This document shows, one piece after another, positions 24,178 through 32,326 of a DNA stretch of 64,000 nt. A program made the translations under genes and the position numbers. A model generated the notes under the pieces. It was given only the letters and a program-made list of their open reading frames with translations. It searched no databases and was not told where the DNA came from. The stretch is from Desulforamulus ferrireducens (GTDB lineage: Bacteria; Bacillota; Desulfotomaculia; Desulfotomaculales; Desulfotomaculaceae), in the NCBI RefSeq assembly GCF_002005145.1, contig NZ_CP019698.1, positions 2,852,001 through 2,916,000 on the forward strand. The letters run 5' to 3'. The first letter of the stretch is position 1. Each line of letters starts with the position of its first letter.

Positions 24178-24669
24178 ATGATACAAGTGAGCAATTTTAG
24201 AGAGGTTGTGGATATTAGAAAATCCTGTGATAAAGACAATAATACCTGTGACAACTGTTCCTGCCCCTTGAAAGCCAAGGGCACCCTGGGTATGACTGTG
24301 TGTGAACTGGTCACCTCCCATTTAAATACTGAACCCCAGTCTGTGGAGATTGTTTGTAATTGTCCCGTGGAGGATGACCCCTTAGGCATTAAGGACTTCT
24401 TTGAACATTGTGAACGTGGCTATATTCGGCCTACCTCTCGGCAAATGGAATTTATGAAAAAACAGCGGGAAAAATGCCAAAATTGTCCTGCCAATACACG
24501 CTATACTATGTATCATGCTAAACTAAATATAGAAATTTCCCCACATCTTTGTACTACCCTTAAGTCTACTGCCCAAACCATTCGGAATGCGGCTAAAGGC
24601 AATTCCTGTTGTCTAATCAGTACTAGGCCGGCCAAATTTACACCAAAGGCTTTCTCCGCGGGTAAATAG
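24178..24669 (+). CDS. Cysteine-rich hypothetical protein
   Basis: A 163-residue soluble protein with about a dozen cysteines. Clusters are 'CDKDNNTCDNCSCPL' near residue 19, 'CNCP' near 62, 'CERGYIRPTSRQMEF', 'CQNCPANTRY' and a C-terminal 'CC'. The spacing suggests bound metal, either zinc ribbons or an iron-sulfur centre. The ATG at 24178 follows CGGAGG; the longer frame from 24157 starts upstream of the ribosome site. It is monocistronic with a terminator. I do not recognise the family, and neighbours give no clue. Confidence 0.65.
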   Translation: MIQVSNFREVVDIRKSCDKDNNTCDNCSCPLKAKGTLGMTVCELVTSHLNTEPQSVEIVCNCPVEDDPLGIKDFFEHCERGYIRPTSRQMEFMKKQREKCQNCPANTRYTMYHAKLNIEISPHLCTTLKSTAQTIRNAAKGNSCCLISTRPAKFTPKAFSAGK

Positions 24670-24682
24670 CAGAAAACTACAA

Positions 24683-24718
24683 AACCGAGGCAGGCATAAC
24701 GCCAACCTCGGTTTTTTT
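24683..24718 (+). terminator. Terminator of the Cys-rich protein gene
   Basis: AACCGAGG pairs with CCTCGGTT and is followed by TTTTTT. Its T-tract touches the stop codon of the convergent 35-aa gene. Confidence 0.88.
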
Positions 24719-24824
24719 ATTCTTTATTACTTAAGACCTTGTAGGTGTCAGCAAGACCATCCTTTTCATTTATACTTTCTAAACCAATACTGTCCAGTAT
24801 TTCATTGATTAATTCCTTATTCAT
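24717..24824 (-). CDS. Small acidic protein (35 aa), tentative
   Basis: On the minus strand, ATG at 24824 follows AAAGGGGTGAACAGAC, a fair ribosome site, and opens a 35-codon frame ending in TAA at 24717. The product starts 'MNKELINEILDSIGLESINE' and continues 'KDGLADTYKVLSNKE', an amphipathic helical and acidic peptide. Codon usage looks natural and the gene fits exactly into the gap between two terminators and tusA. No family recognised. It could also be a chance frame. Confidence 0.45.
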   Translation of the reverse strand: MNKELINEILDSIGLESINEKDGLADTYKVLSNKE

Positions 24825-24940
24825 GTCTGTTCACCCCTTTGCTAAGTGACTACCCTATCACTATATGCAGCAAAGGTTGAAAATATGAAGAAATTTTTCC
24901 TGTAGGAATAAGCAAATAATCACCTTCTGACCCCTACACC

Positions 24941-25153
24941 TTACTTACTAAGATTTAAGACAATGTCTGCGTCCTGTTGCACCACAACGACCTTCCAACC
25001 CATATTTTCCGCTGCCCGAGTAACATTTTCCTTAGCTACGTTATTATCTACCAGTACCTGAACGTTACCCGATTTTACTTGGTTTAACAATTGACGAGTT
25101 AATATCACCGGTTCAGGACATGATAGTCCCCGAGCGTCCACTGTCTGTAACAT
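24941..25153 (-). CDS. TusA/YedF-family sulfur carrier protein
   Basis: A 70-residue SirA/TusA-fold protein with the active-site motif 'DARGLSCPEPVILT', whose Cys carries persulfide (or selenide) in family members. Length is that of a single-domain carrier. ATG at 25153 follows GGAGGGAAAACC and lies inside the 3' end of the yedE-type gene, a 41-base overlap in a different frame, which implies translational coupling. With YedE it forms the pair linked to selenium metabolism in many bacteria (established association), so it may deliver selenium rather than sulfur; this is inference. Confidence 0.9.
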   Translation of the reverse strand: MLQTVDARGLSCPEPVILTRQLLNQVKSGNVQVLVDNNVAKENVTRAAENMGWKVVVVQQDADIVLNLSK

Positions 25154-26219
25154 TGGTTTTCCCTCCTATTGCTTTACTCCCTTGCAAGCCGATAACTGCA
25201 ATGGCTGCCACCACGAGAAGCCCTAGTATTACAGCCACCTGACCGGCACCAGGAACCCCTTTAGCACTGGCCGCCAGCCCGAAATTATGAGCAAAGGCTG
25301 CACCGGCCACAAACCCTAACACAGTTATAACGGAGTCGGTGTTACCTTCGCTGGCAGAAATAAGCTGTCGAAGGGGACAACCACCCAAAAGAGTAGCAGC
25401 CAGACCAGCCAGGGTCATACCCAGGAAATTCCACAGGCCATCAGTATGAGCTATGGGCTGTTGTTCAAAGCCCAGGTTAAAATTACCTATTATTACATTT
25501 CCCAGAGCAGCAACTATTAGCATGGTAACAAAGCCTGACAGCAGGTGGGTATCCCGGAAAAAAATCAGATCTCGAATGCCACCAACCATGCAGAGACGGG
25601 AGCGTTGGGCTAAAACTCCCACCAGTAAACCCGCCGCCAAAGATATGATGACGGGGGCATGCAGAGAACCAGGTCCTTCTTGGCTAAAGAAAATGAATGC
25701 CGGTTGAACTAATAAAAATACCAATAATACCACAGCTATACTTGGGAATATAAAACCGGCTCCCTTATTTTGTGGCAAAGCCCTGCCCAGGGAATAGCCG
25801 TGCTTTAAAAACATGGTGCCTATTGCTACCCCAACTATCAAACCCGCTAAACCCACCAGGGCATTTAAATCTCCCCCTGCCAGCCTTAATACCATGCGCA
25901 CAGGGCAACCTAAAAATACCAGCATACCAATGATGCCGAAAAAAGCCAGTGTAAAGCGGGCCAGCGTATTTGACCCCCCAACAACTCTGAATTCACGGCT
26001 GAAAAGAGCTGAGAAAAAGGCCCCTAGTACCAAGCCGATGATTTCTGGACGAAGGTACTGCACCGGGGCTGCTCGATGCAGGCCCAAAGCCCCTGTTATA
26101 TCCCGCAGAAAGCAGGCTATACAATAACCCATGTTAGCGGGGTTCCCCATAGTAACTAAAAATACGCCTAAAAGACCAACGATCCCCCCTGTAGCTACAA
26201 TAAGCAATTTGTTTTTCAT
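25113..26219 (-). CDS. yedE: YedE-family putative selenium/sulfur transporter
   Basis: A polytopic membrane protein of 368 residues with about ten helices and conserved Cys/Gly motifs of the YeeE/YedE family: 'MGYCIACFLRDITGALGLH', 'FLGCPVRMVLRLAGGD', 'AQRSRLCMVGGIRDL' and 'LLGGCPLRQLISASEGNTDS'. These Cys-containing signatures are typical of members that pass thiosulfate or selenium species. It is followed without gap by tusA. The N-terminal start ATG at 26219 is preceded by AAGGAGGTTTC. The exact substrate cannot be read from sequence. Confidence 0.88.
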   Translation of the reverse strand: MKNKLLIVATGGIVGLLGVFLVTMGNPANMGYCIACFLRDITGALGLHRAAPVQYLRPEIIGLVLGAFFSALFSREFRVVGGSNTLARFTLAFFGIIGMLVFLGCPVRMVLRLAGGDLNALVGLAGLIVGVAIGTMFLKHGYSLGRALPQNKGAGFIFPSIAVVLLVFLLVQPAFIFFSQEGPGSLHAPVIISLAAGLLVGVLAQRSRLCMVGGIRDLIFFRDTHLLSGFVTMLIVAALGNVIIGNFNLGFEQQPIAHTDGLWNFLGMTLAGLAATLLGGCPLRQLISASEGNTDSVITVLGFVAGAAFAHNFGLAASAKGVPGAGQVAVILGLLVVAAIAVIGLQGSKAIGGKTNVTDSGRSGTIMS

Positions 26220-26694
26220 TTGAAACCTCCTTGTAAGTTATTTCCTATCACTCATTAAACAACCATAATCAACCTCCTGTTATATTACATATGAAAAATC
26301 ATAATATTACAAGGCAATTTCCGCACCCATAACCGTAGGTAATATTTCTGGCATGTATATTAACAAGAATAAAAGATAAAAGTTCTGGTTCGTATTTTAT
26401 ATAAAAAATGGATGCCCTTTTGGGGACCTTGCAGCAAAAACAATAATTTTTCTCCAATCTTGTAGGATTAGCCGATATTGGGAACAACTAACCTAAATTT
26501 ATAACGGGAGGTAATGCCTAAACTGCTGAGTAACCCAACATATATAATGATAAATCCCAATCCTTAGCAATCTGCGGGTTGGTTCCCCCGGGGCGAGGTT
26601 CTAGGGTTAAACAAAGATAAGCCACTTTCTGGTTGTTTGAGAATGCGTGAGAATGGCAAACTGATTACTAAAATTAACAGAAAGGATTACTGCG
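26220..26694. other. Intergenic region between divergent yedE and a hypothetical gene
   Basis: About 475 bases. A GC-rich patch (CTGCGGGTTGGTTCCCCCGGGGCGAGGTTCTAGGG, given here in two parts: CTGCGGGTTGGTTCC and CCCGGGGCGAGGTTCTAG, around 26573-26606) stands out from AT-rich surroundings and can fold. I compared it mentally with known riboswitch cores and found no convincing match. A short minus-strand frame at 26299-26487 lacks a ribosome site and is not listed. Confidence 0.4.
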
Positions 26695-27126
26695 ATGAAT
26701 GAAGATACCATTTATCTCTTAAGGGAATGTAATGCAGGGTGTAAATTAGCTACCAATAGTATGGAACAGGTGAAGCCTTATATTTCTAACGAGAAACTTA
26801 TGTCCATTATTAATCAATATATTGATAAGCATATTAAAATCGGTAATGAATGTCAGCAAATGTTGTCACAATATAATGCTGAGGAGAAAGACCCCCAAGT
26901 TACAGCAAAGGCATTTTCCTGGATTAGTACAGAAGTAAAATTAATGCTAAATAACGATACCCACAAAATTGCTGATATAATGATTGATGGGTGCAATATG
27001 GGGATTAAATCAGTTAGTAGCTATATCAATAAATACAAGGCAGCATCTAATGAGAGTGTAAATTTAGCAAAAAGTCTTGTTAAGATGGAACAGGAATTTA
27101 TGAATGATCTGCTAGAATTTTTGTAA
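26695..27126 (+). CDS. Hypothetical four-helix-bundle protein (ferritin/DUF2383-like)
   Basis: A 143-residue all-helical protein. It begins 'MNEDTIYLLRECNAGCKLAT' and continues with amphipathic helices of about 25-30 residues each ('KLMSIINQYIDKHIKIGNEC', 'MLNNDTHKIADIMIDGCNM'). The pattern resembles ferritin-like or DUF2383 proteins of clostridia, but a clear di-iron ExxH set is not visible. ATG follows AGAAAGGATTACTGCG. It lies upstream of the YyaL-type gene with about 25 bases of spacing, so may share its transcript. Function unknown. Confidence 0.6.
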   Translation: MNEDTIYLLRECNAGCKLATNSMEQVKPYISNEKLMSIINQYIDKHIKIGNECQQMLSQYNAEEKDPQVTAKAFSWISTEVKLMLNNDTHKIADIMIDGCNMGIKSVSSYINKYKAASNESVNLAKSLVKMEQEFMNDLLEFL

Positions 27127-27151
27127 ATTTTAAAATTAGGAGGTATGCCCA

Positions 27152-29206
27152 ATAAATCTCACCAAGACGCCTAATAAACTTATAAACGAAAAAAGCCCCT
27201 ACCTACTCCAACACGCCTACAATCCCGTGCATTGGTATCCTTGGGGCCAAGAGGCTTTTAACATAGCCAAACAAAGGGATTTGCCTATCTTTCTCAGTAT
27301 AGGCTATTCCACCTGTCATTGGTGCCACGTCATGGAGCGGGAGAGTTTTGAAGCCGAGGATGTGGCAGCTATCTTAAATCAACATTTTGTGTCCATCAAG
27401 GTGGACCGGGAAGAGAGGCCGGATATAGACCATATTTATATGAATGTTTGCCAAGCTCTCACCGGCTCCGGCGGGTGGCCCTTAACCATTGTCATGACGC
27501 CGGAGCAAAAGCCCTTTTTTGCAGGAACCTACTTCCCTCGGCAGGCAAACTACGGCAGGCCTGGACTATTAGATATTTTGGAAAAAATTGCCCGGCTCTG
27601 GCAGAAGGACCGTCAGAGCTTACTGGAGGTGGGGGAGAAGTTAGCATCTCACCTGCAGGGTGATGCAGCGGTTAATACCGGCGCCTTACCACCGGATATC
27701 TTAGATAAGACTTACCAGATGTTTCAGCGCAGCTTTGATCAAAACTACGGTGGCTTTGGCAGGGCACCCAAATTTCCCACCCCCCACAATTTAATGTTTC
27801 TTTTAAGATATTGGCATAAAACCAAAGCTCCCCAGGCTTTATCCATGGTGGAAGAAACCTTGGATGCCATGCACCGGGGTGGCATCTATGATCACATTGG
27901 TTTTGGCTTCTCCCGCTATTCCACCGATGATAAGTGGTTGGTACCACACTTTGAAAAAATGCTCTATGATAATGCCCTGCTGGCCATGGCCTATATCGAA
28001 ACCTATCAAATTACCGGCAATCCCAGGTTTGGTCGGATTGCCAAGGAAATTTTTAACTATGTGCTGCGGGATATGACTTCACCGGATGGAGGTTTCTATT
28101 CCGCAGAGGATGCCGATTCCGAAGGGGAAGAAGGCAAATTTTATGTCTGGCGACCGGAGGAAATAACAGCTATTTTAGGGGAAGTGGATGGGGAACTGTT
28201 TTGCCGTTATTACGATATTACTGCCACCGGTAATTTTGAGGGTGCCAGTATTCCCAATCTCATTGGACAGGACCCCTTGTCCTTTGCGGCAGAACTGGAT
28301 ATTACTCTGGAAGAGTTGGTGACAGGTATGGAAAAGTGCCGTCAGCAATTATTTCTGGAGCGTGAAAAAAGAATCCATCCCTATAAAGACGATAAAATAC
28401 TAACCTCCTGGAATGGCTTAATGATTGCTGCCTTAGCCAAAGGCGCCAGGGCTTTTCAAAGTGAACTTTACCGCGATGCTGCCGCCCGGGCCACTGATTT
28501 TATCTGGCATAAACTCCGCCGGACAGATGGTCGCCTATTAGCCCGCTACCGGGAGGGAGATGCCGCTTATCCCGCTTATTTGGAGGATTATGCCTTTTTT
28601 GTCTGGGGTCTGTTGGAGCTATATGAAACCACCTTTGAGATTCATTACTTGGAAAAAGCTGTGGGATTAACCCAGGATATGATTGATTTATTTTGGGATG
28701 AGAAACAGGGGGGCTTCTTCTTTTACGGCAAAGATGGGGAGCAGCTAATCAGCCGTCCTAAGGAGGTTTACGACGGAGCCATTCCCTCGGGTAATTCTGT
28801 GGCCACGGTAAACCTGCTGCGTTTAGGTCGTCTCACAGGTAATAATACCCTTTTAGAATTAGCCCAACAGCAACTGTCTACCTTTGCCGGAGATATTGTC
28901 CATTATCCCCCTGGGCACTCCTTTTTTATGATGGCGGCCTATTTACAGGCGGAACCGCCCCTGGAGATTATTTTAGCCGGTAGCAAACAGGACTCTACCC
29001 TAAAGCAAATGCTCCGGTTGGTTCAACAGCAATTTTTGCCCCATGCTGTGGTACTGGTAAATTATACTGAGGAGGATACGACATTACCTCCTCTGCAAGG
29101 AAAAATACCCCTCCAAGGTAAAGCTACCGCTTATGTTTGTCAAAATTTTGCCTGTCAGGCACCTATCTCAGACCTGGAGGAACTTAGGCAAGCAATTGTA
29201 AAATAA
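27152..29206 (+). CDS. yyaL: YyaL-family thioredoxin-like/glycosidase-fold protein, with atypical start
   Basis: N-terminal DUF255 thioredoxin-like domain with '[15 protein letters not shown]', followed by an (alpha/alpha) barrel ('[20 protein letters not shown]'), the SSP411/YyaL architecture of about 680 residues. The first ordinary start, GTG at 27227, would cut off the strongly conserved lead-in '[19 protein letters not shown]', which is encoded in frame upstream. Within the open frame (closed by TAG at 27137) the only codon well placed behind AGGAGG is ATA at 27152 (eight-base spacing), giving '[17 protein letters not shown]'. Alternatively translation starts at ATG 27145 and a one-base frameshift is present. 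Biochemical role of the family is poorly known. Confidence 0.85.
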   Translation: MNLTKTPNKLINEKSPYLLQHAYNPVHWYPWGQEAFNIAKQRDLPIFLSIGYSTCHWCHVMERESFEAEDVAAILNQHFVSIKVDREERPDIDHIYMNVCQALTGSGGWPLTIVMTPEQKPFFAGTYFPRQANYGRPGLLDILEKIARLWQKDRQSLLEVGEKLASHLQGDAAVNTGALPPDILDKTYQMFQRSFDQNYGGFGRAPKFPTPHNLMFLLRYWHKTKAPQALSMVEETLDAMHRGGIYDHIGFGFSRYSTDDKWLVPHFEKMLYDNALLAMAYIETYQITGNPRFGRIAKEIFNYVLRDMTSPDGGFYSAEDADSEGEEGKFYVWRPEEITAILGEVDGELFCRYYDITATGNFEGASIPNLIGQDPLSFAAELDITLEELVTGMEKCRQQLFLEREKRIHPYKDDKILTSWNGLMIAALAKGARAFQSELYRDAAARATDFIWHKLRRTDGRLLARYREGDAAYPAYLEDYAFFVWGLLELYETTFEIHYLEKAVGLTQDMIDLFWDEKQGGFFFYGKDGEQLISRPKEVYDGAIPSGNSVATVNLLRLGRLTGNNTLLELAQQQLSTFAGDIVHYPPGHSFFMMAAYLQAEPPLEIILAGSKQDSTLKQMLRLVQQQFLPHAVVLVNYTEEDTTLPPLQGKIPLQGKATAYVCQNFACQAPISDLEELRQAIVK

Positions 29207-29269
29207 CCGGCAGGGACTTGTGCAAATAATGTAGAAATATTCGGTACAGTTTAACCGGAGGCGATATTA

Positions 29270-30631
29270 ATGTTGCTACAGGATCTTAAGCCGGAGCAGG
29301 TTTACCAAGCTCTCCATAGCCTGGTTCTTTTTCAGGGAATTAAACAAGACGAGGTTTTTCAACGCTTTGCTAAGATTATCAAACAGGTGGCCGAGGGGGA
29401 AACAAACTCGGCAGTGCAGCTGCTAGGGGAATATCATAATTTCTTGGGCATGTTACTGGAGAAGACAGCCACAGGTTCACTGCCTATGGTTGGAAATCCC
29501 TGGCAAGATTATTTGCTTAATTTAATTTTGTTTGATGATAACCTGTTAGCCAGAGAAGCTGTGGACAGCAGAGAAATTTCTCCCTTTTTACAACAGGCTT
29601 GTCTACACGATTTAAGTCATCTTCAGATTCTATATTTGCACGGTCTCAGCTGTTTAACAAAGATTTCTCATAACCTCCCCGGAGCCTTTAAGCTGCCGGA
29701 TACTATGTCTTCTACTTCCCACAAGCACTTTGTTCATCCGGCGGGGGAGCAAATTCTTGACCTTAAGCAGCAGTTTCTCGCATCTTTGGATTGGCGTGAT
29801 CAATATCCCTCTTTGCTGCATTTTTACCGCAGCTGTGGGTTTGGTCAATTTGCTTTATACCGGGCCTTCCGTTTTGAGGCTGTATCCGGTGGTTACCAAC
29901 TAAAGGGGATTACCCAACCGGATCCCATTCGTTTGCACCAGCTCATTGGTTATGAGCGGCAAAGAAAGCAGGTATTGGATAATACAGAACGCCTGCTCCA
30001 GGGTCGTCCCGCCCTCAATCTGTTACTTTACGGGGACAGGGGTACCGGCAAGTCTTCCACTGTTAAAGCCTTATTAAATGAATATGGTAACCGTGGTTTA
30101 CGTCTGGTGCAGGTACCGCGCGGGAATCTGGAAGGGTTACAGGAGTTAACCGGTTACCTGAGTTCCCTGCCTTTAAAATTTATTATCTTTATTGATGATT
30201 TGTCCTTTGAGGAAGCCGAGACCGACTACAAAGAGTTTAAAACACAACTGGAAGGCAGTTTGGAGCGGCCGGCGGCCAACTTGTGTATTTATGTAACCTC
30301 CAACCAGCGTAATCTTATTAAGGAGTTCTTTGGCGAAAGGGAAAATCGCCTCCTGGACAACGGCGAGGTGCATGCCGGGGATACCATGCAGGAAAAACTC
30401 TCCCTGGCAGATCGTTTTGGCCTGAAAATCACCTTTTTGTCCCCGGATAAAGAAGCCTATCTGAAAATTGTGCGGGAGCTGGCCAGACAGGAAAACATCA
30501 CCATCGATACCGCCTATTTAGAGAAACTGGCCCTTAGGTGGACCCTCTGGCATAATGAACGTTCCGGACGCACCGCTCGCCAATTTATCGATCACCTAAA
30601 GGATCGGGACAACCTGGAAGAATTGTCTTAA
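29270..30631 (+). CDS. DUF815 family AAA-type ATPase
   Basis: A 453-residue protein with a variable helical N-terminal half and an ATPase domain from about residue 220: Walker A 'LLYGDRGTGKSSTVKALL', Walker B 'FIIFIDDLSFEEAETDYKEF', sensor-like 'CIYVTSNQRNLI' and the closing 'LRWTLWHNERSGRTARQFID'. This is the DUF815 family, distributed widely but uncharacterised. ATG follows CCGGAGGCGATATTA. It is downstream of the YyaL-type gene by 63 bases on the same strand and ends at a strong hairpin shared with the convergent XRE regulator gene. Confidence 0.88.
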   Translation: MLLQDLKPEQVYQALHSLVLFQGIKQDEVFQRFAKIIKQVAEGETNSAVQLLGEYHNFLGMLLEKTATGSLPMVGNPWQDYLLNLILFDDNLLAREAVDSREISPFLQQACLHDLSHLQILYLHGLSCLTKISHNLPGAFKLPDTMSSTSHKHFVHPAGEQILDLKQQFLASLDWRDQYPSLLHFYRSCGFGQFALYRAFRFEAVSGGYQLKGITQPDPIRLHQLIGYERQRKQVLDNTERLLQGRPALNLLLYGDRGTGKSSTVKALLNEYGNRGLRLVQVPRGNLEGLQELTGYLSSLPLKFIIFIDDLSFEEAETDYKEFKTQLEGSLERPAANLCIYVTSNQRNLIKEFFGERENRLLDNGEVHAGDTMQEKLSLADRFGLKITFLSPDKEAYLKIVRELARQENITIDTAYLEKLALRWTLWHNERSGRTARQFIDHLKDRDNLEELS

Positions 30632-30636
30632 TAGGA

Positions 30637-30678
30637 AAAGGGTATTGTCGCAAAACGCATATTGCGACAATACCCTTT
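30637..30678. terminator. 17-bp hairpin between DUF815 ATPase and XRE gene (TGTCGCA family)
   Basis: AAAGGGTATTGTCGCAA (30637-30653) pairs perfectly with TTGCGACAATACCCTTT (30662-30678) around eight bases. It lies between convergent genes and presumably terminates or stabilises both transcripts. Confidence 0.75.
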
Positions 30679-30726
30679 GATTCGTTCACCGCTACATTGA
30701 AGCTTGGCCTGGCTAAAAAACATCCC

Positions 30727-31119
30727 TTATTTAATGTCCTGAAGTCTTTCCTGTTCTAACATCACCTGAATTAGGGCATCTAACTCTGCGTCGGTAAGGC
30801 CTTTTTTAGCCTGCTCCTTGCTGATACGGATAAAGGGTGCTAACTCACCGTTCATAAGTTTTTGTTGATCAAAGACATTGAGCCGGGAAAGTATTCGCTT
30901 GGGACCAATGACATCGTCCCCAAGAAAATAATAGACATTAATGCCCAGAGCCAAGGAAATGGCTTGGACTATGGCCAGTTGGGAAGTCTTTTTGGGGTTA
31001 AACTGTTTCAGGCCCTCAATATCCGAAACCTCCAGCATGGTTCTACTGGCTAACTCCTGTACGCTAATTTTTCTTAACTCCAGCAATTCCTCTACTTTGT
31101 TGTATATATTTTTAGCCAA
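30727..31119 (-). CDS. XRE-family helix-turn-helix regulator
   Basis: A 130-residue protein with a lambda-repressor-like helix-turn-helix in the first 65 residues ('VEELLELRKISVQELASRTM', 'EVSDIEGLKQFNPKKTSQ', 'AIVQAISLALGINVYYFLG'). The C-terminal part is helical and charged. It probably binds DNA as a dimer; targets are unknown. It is flanked by a convergent gene on one side and by the terminator of the HD-GYP gene on the other, so it is transcribed alone. Confidence 0.82.
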   Translation of the reverse strand: MAKNIYNKVEELLELRKISVQELASRTMLEVSDIEGLKQFNPKKTSQLAIVQAISLALGINVYYFLGDDVIGPKRILSRLNVFDQQKLMNGELAPFIRISKEQAKKGLTDAELDALIQVMLEQERLQDIK

Positions 31120-31152
31120 AATATTAACCTCCCATAATTTATCCTCACACTT

Positions 31153-31179
31153 AAAAACCCACAGCTCACCTGTGGGTTT
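31153..31179 (-). terminator. Terminator of the HD-GYP gene
   Basis: AAACCCACAG pairs perfectly with CTGTGGGTTT around CTCAC. On the minus strand it is followed by TTAAG after TTTTT, directly behind the stop codon of the HD-GYP gene. Confidence 0.85.
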
Positions 31180-31195
31180 ATTATACCCGTTTCAC

Positions 31196-32191
31196 TCAAG
31201 ATGGTTTACCAGATACTAATTTAACAAAATGGTCTACAATTATTGGGTCAAATTGGCTGCCGGCACAACGTTTTAGTTCCTCCACCGCATAGTCAATGGT
31301 AAAGCGTTGCCGATAACTACGATCCGATGTCATGGCTTCAAAGGCATCGGCCACAGCTATAATTCTGCTGATCAGGGGGATTTCCTCACCAGCTAAGCCA
31401 TCGGGATAACCCTTGCCATCAAATCGTTCATGATGGGCCCGTACTATATATCCCAAGTAGGCAAAGGTATCAATTTGCTTAAGAATGTTAGCCCCAATCA
31501 CAGGATGAGCCTTGATCCTTTGATACTCCTCCTCGGTAAGTTTGGAGGGTTTATTCAGAATTTGCTCCGGTATGCCTATTTTACCCACATCGTGCACCAG
31601 GGCAGCCACATAGACTATTTCATTAAGCTCCTGTAATCCCATGGCGGTGGTAATCATTTGGGCATATTCCGCCACCCGCTCGGAATGCCCCCTGGTGTAA
31701 TCGTCCCTGGCCCCAATGGCTTCTGAAAAAGCCAATACCGTCTGCAACTGTTGCATATTAATCTTATCAACTAAATTCTCATTGGTTCGTTCCAAACTGC
31801 GACGCCTGGTAAGATCTTTATCGTAAGAATAAGCACCTGCTATTTTCCCATCGTTGTCATAAAGCAGACCCGTACTGGTATAGCAGATAAAATCACTGGG
31901 CAGCAGGGGAGAATTATATCTCCGCTCTTTGTTAATAAATTCTTTGCCGGTTTCCAAAGTCTCTATTAAAGGACTTAGGTAGTTACCCTGATAATCAAAT
32001 TTCTTGCCCCGGTATAGGGCTTGGATCAGGGGCTGGCCAATTAGGCTATCTATACTAATCCGTAGAAGTCTTCCCACAGCCGGATTCACGGCAATGATGA
32101 TTCCTTGGGCATTAATAACCGTAATAAAGTCATCGGATGATTCCATAATCATCTTGGTAAAACTTGGTAACTGCGGAATTTTCTCAACCAT
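31196..32191 (-). CDS. PAS and HD-GYP domain phosphodiesterase
   Basis: A PAS domain (about residues 10-130, 'FITVINAQGIIIAVNPAVGR') precedes an HD-GYP domain (about 150-331) with 'ARDDYTRGHSERVAEYA', 'AALVHDVGKIGIPEQILNKP' (HD), 'HPVIGANILKQI', 'RAHHERFDGKGYPDGLAGEE' (HHExxDGxGYP). HD-GYP proteins hydrolyse cyclic di-GMP or related dinucleotides; the key residues are present. The protein has no membrane helix, so sensing is cytoplasmic. The ribosome site GGGAGGAG is rather far (about 15 bases) from the ATG. Signal and target are unknown. Confidence 0.9.
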   Translation of the reverse strand: MVEKIPQLPSFTKMIMESSDDFITVINAQGIIIAVNPAVGRLLRISIDSLIGQPLIQALYRGKKFDYQGNYLSPLIETLETGKEFINKERRYNSPLLPSDFICYTSTGLLYDNDGKIAGAYSYDKDLTRRRSLERTNENLVDKINMQQLQTVLAFSEAIGARDDYTRGHSERVAEYAQMITTAMGLQELNEIVYVAALVHDVGKIGIPEQILNKPSKLTEEEYQRIKAHPVIGANILKQIDTFAYLGYIVRAHHERFDGKGYPDGLAGEEIPLISRIIAVADAFEAMTSDRSYRQRFTIDYAVEELKRCAGSQFDPIIVDHFVKLVSGKPS

Positions 32192-32289
32192 TTTCTATCA
32201 ATGGCTCCTCCCAGGAATCATACTACTAAAAGTTTAACTGTTGTTGCAAGACATTACAACATAATATTTATAATCTTTTTTAGTTAAAT

Positions 32290-32319
32290 AAACAAGGGTC
32301 GTATCATGTACAACCCTTG
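32290..32319 (-). terminator. Terminator of the chemotaxis receptor gene
   Basis: CAAGGGT pairs with ACCCTTG around a 13-base loop. On the minus strand it is followed by TTTATTTAACT. It lies just after the receptor stop codon at 32327. Confidence 0.65.
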
Positions 32320-32326
32320 CTCAAAA

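Noticed and set aside
26299-26487. 62-codon minus-strand frame with several cysteines
   Set aside because: Starts at TTG without a ribosome site and spans AT-rich intergenic DNA.
26590-26612. GAGGTTCTAG resembles the core of the preQ1-I riboswitch
   Set aside because: The CCUC partner and the A-rich tail that complete the pseudoknot are missing, and the downstream gene has no queuosine link.
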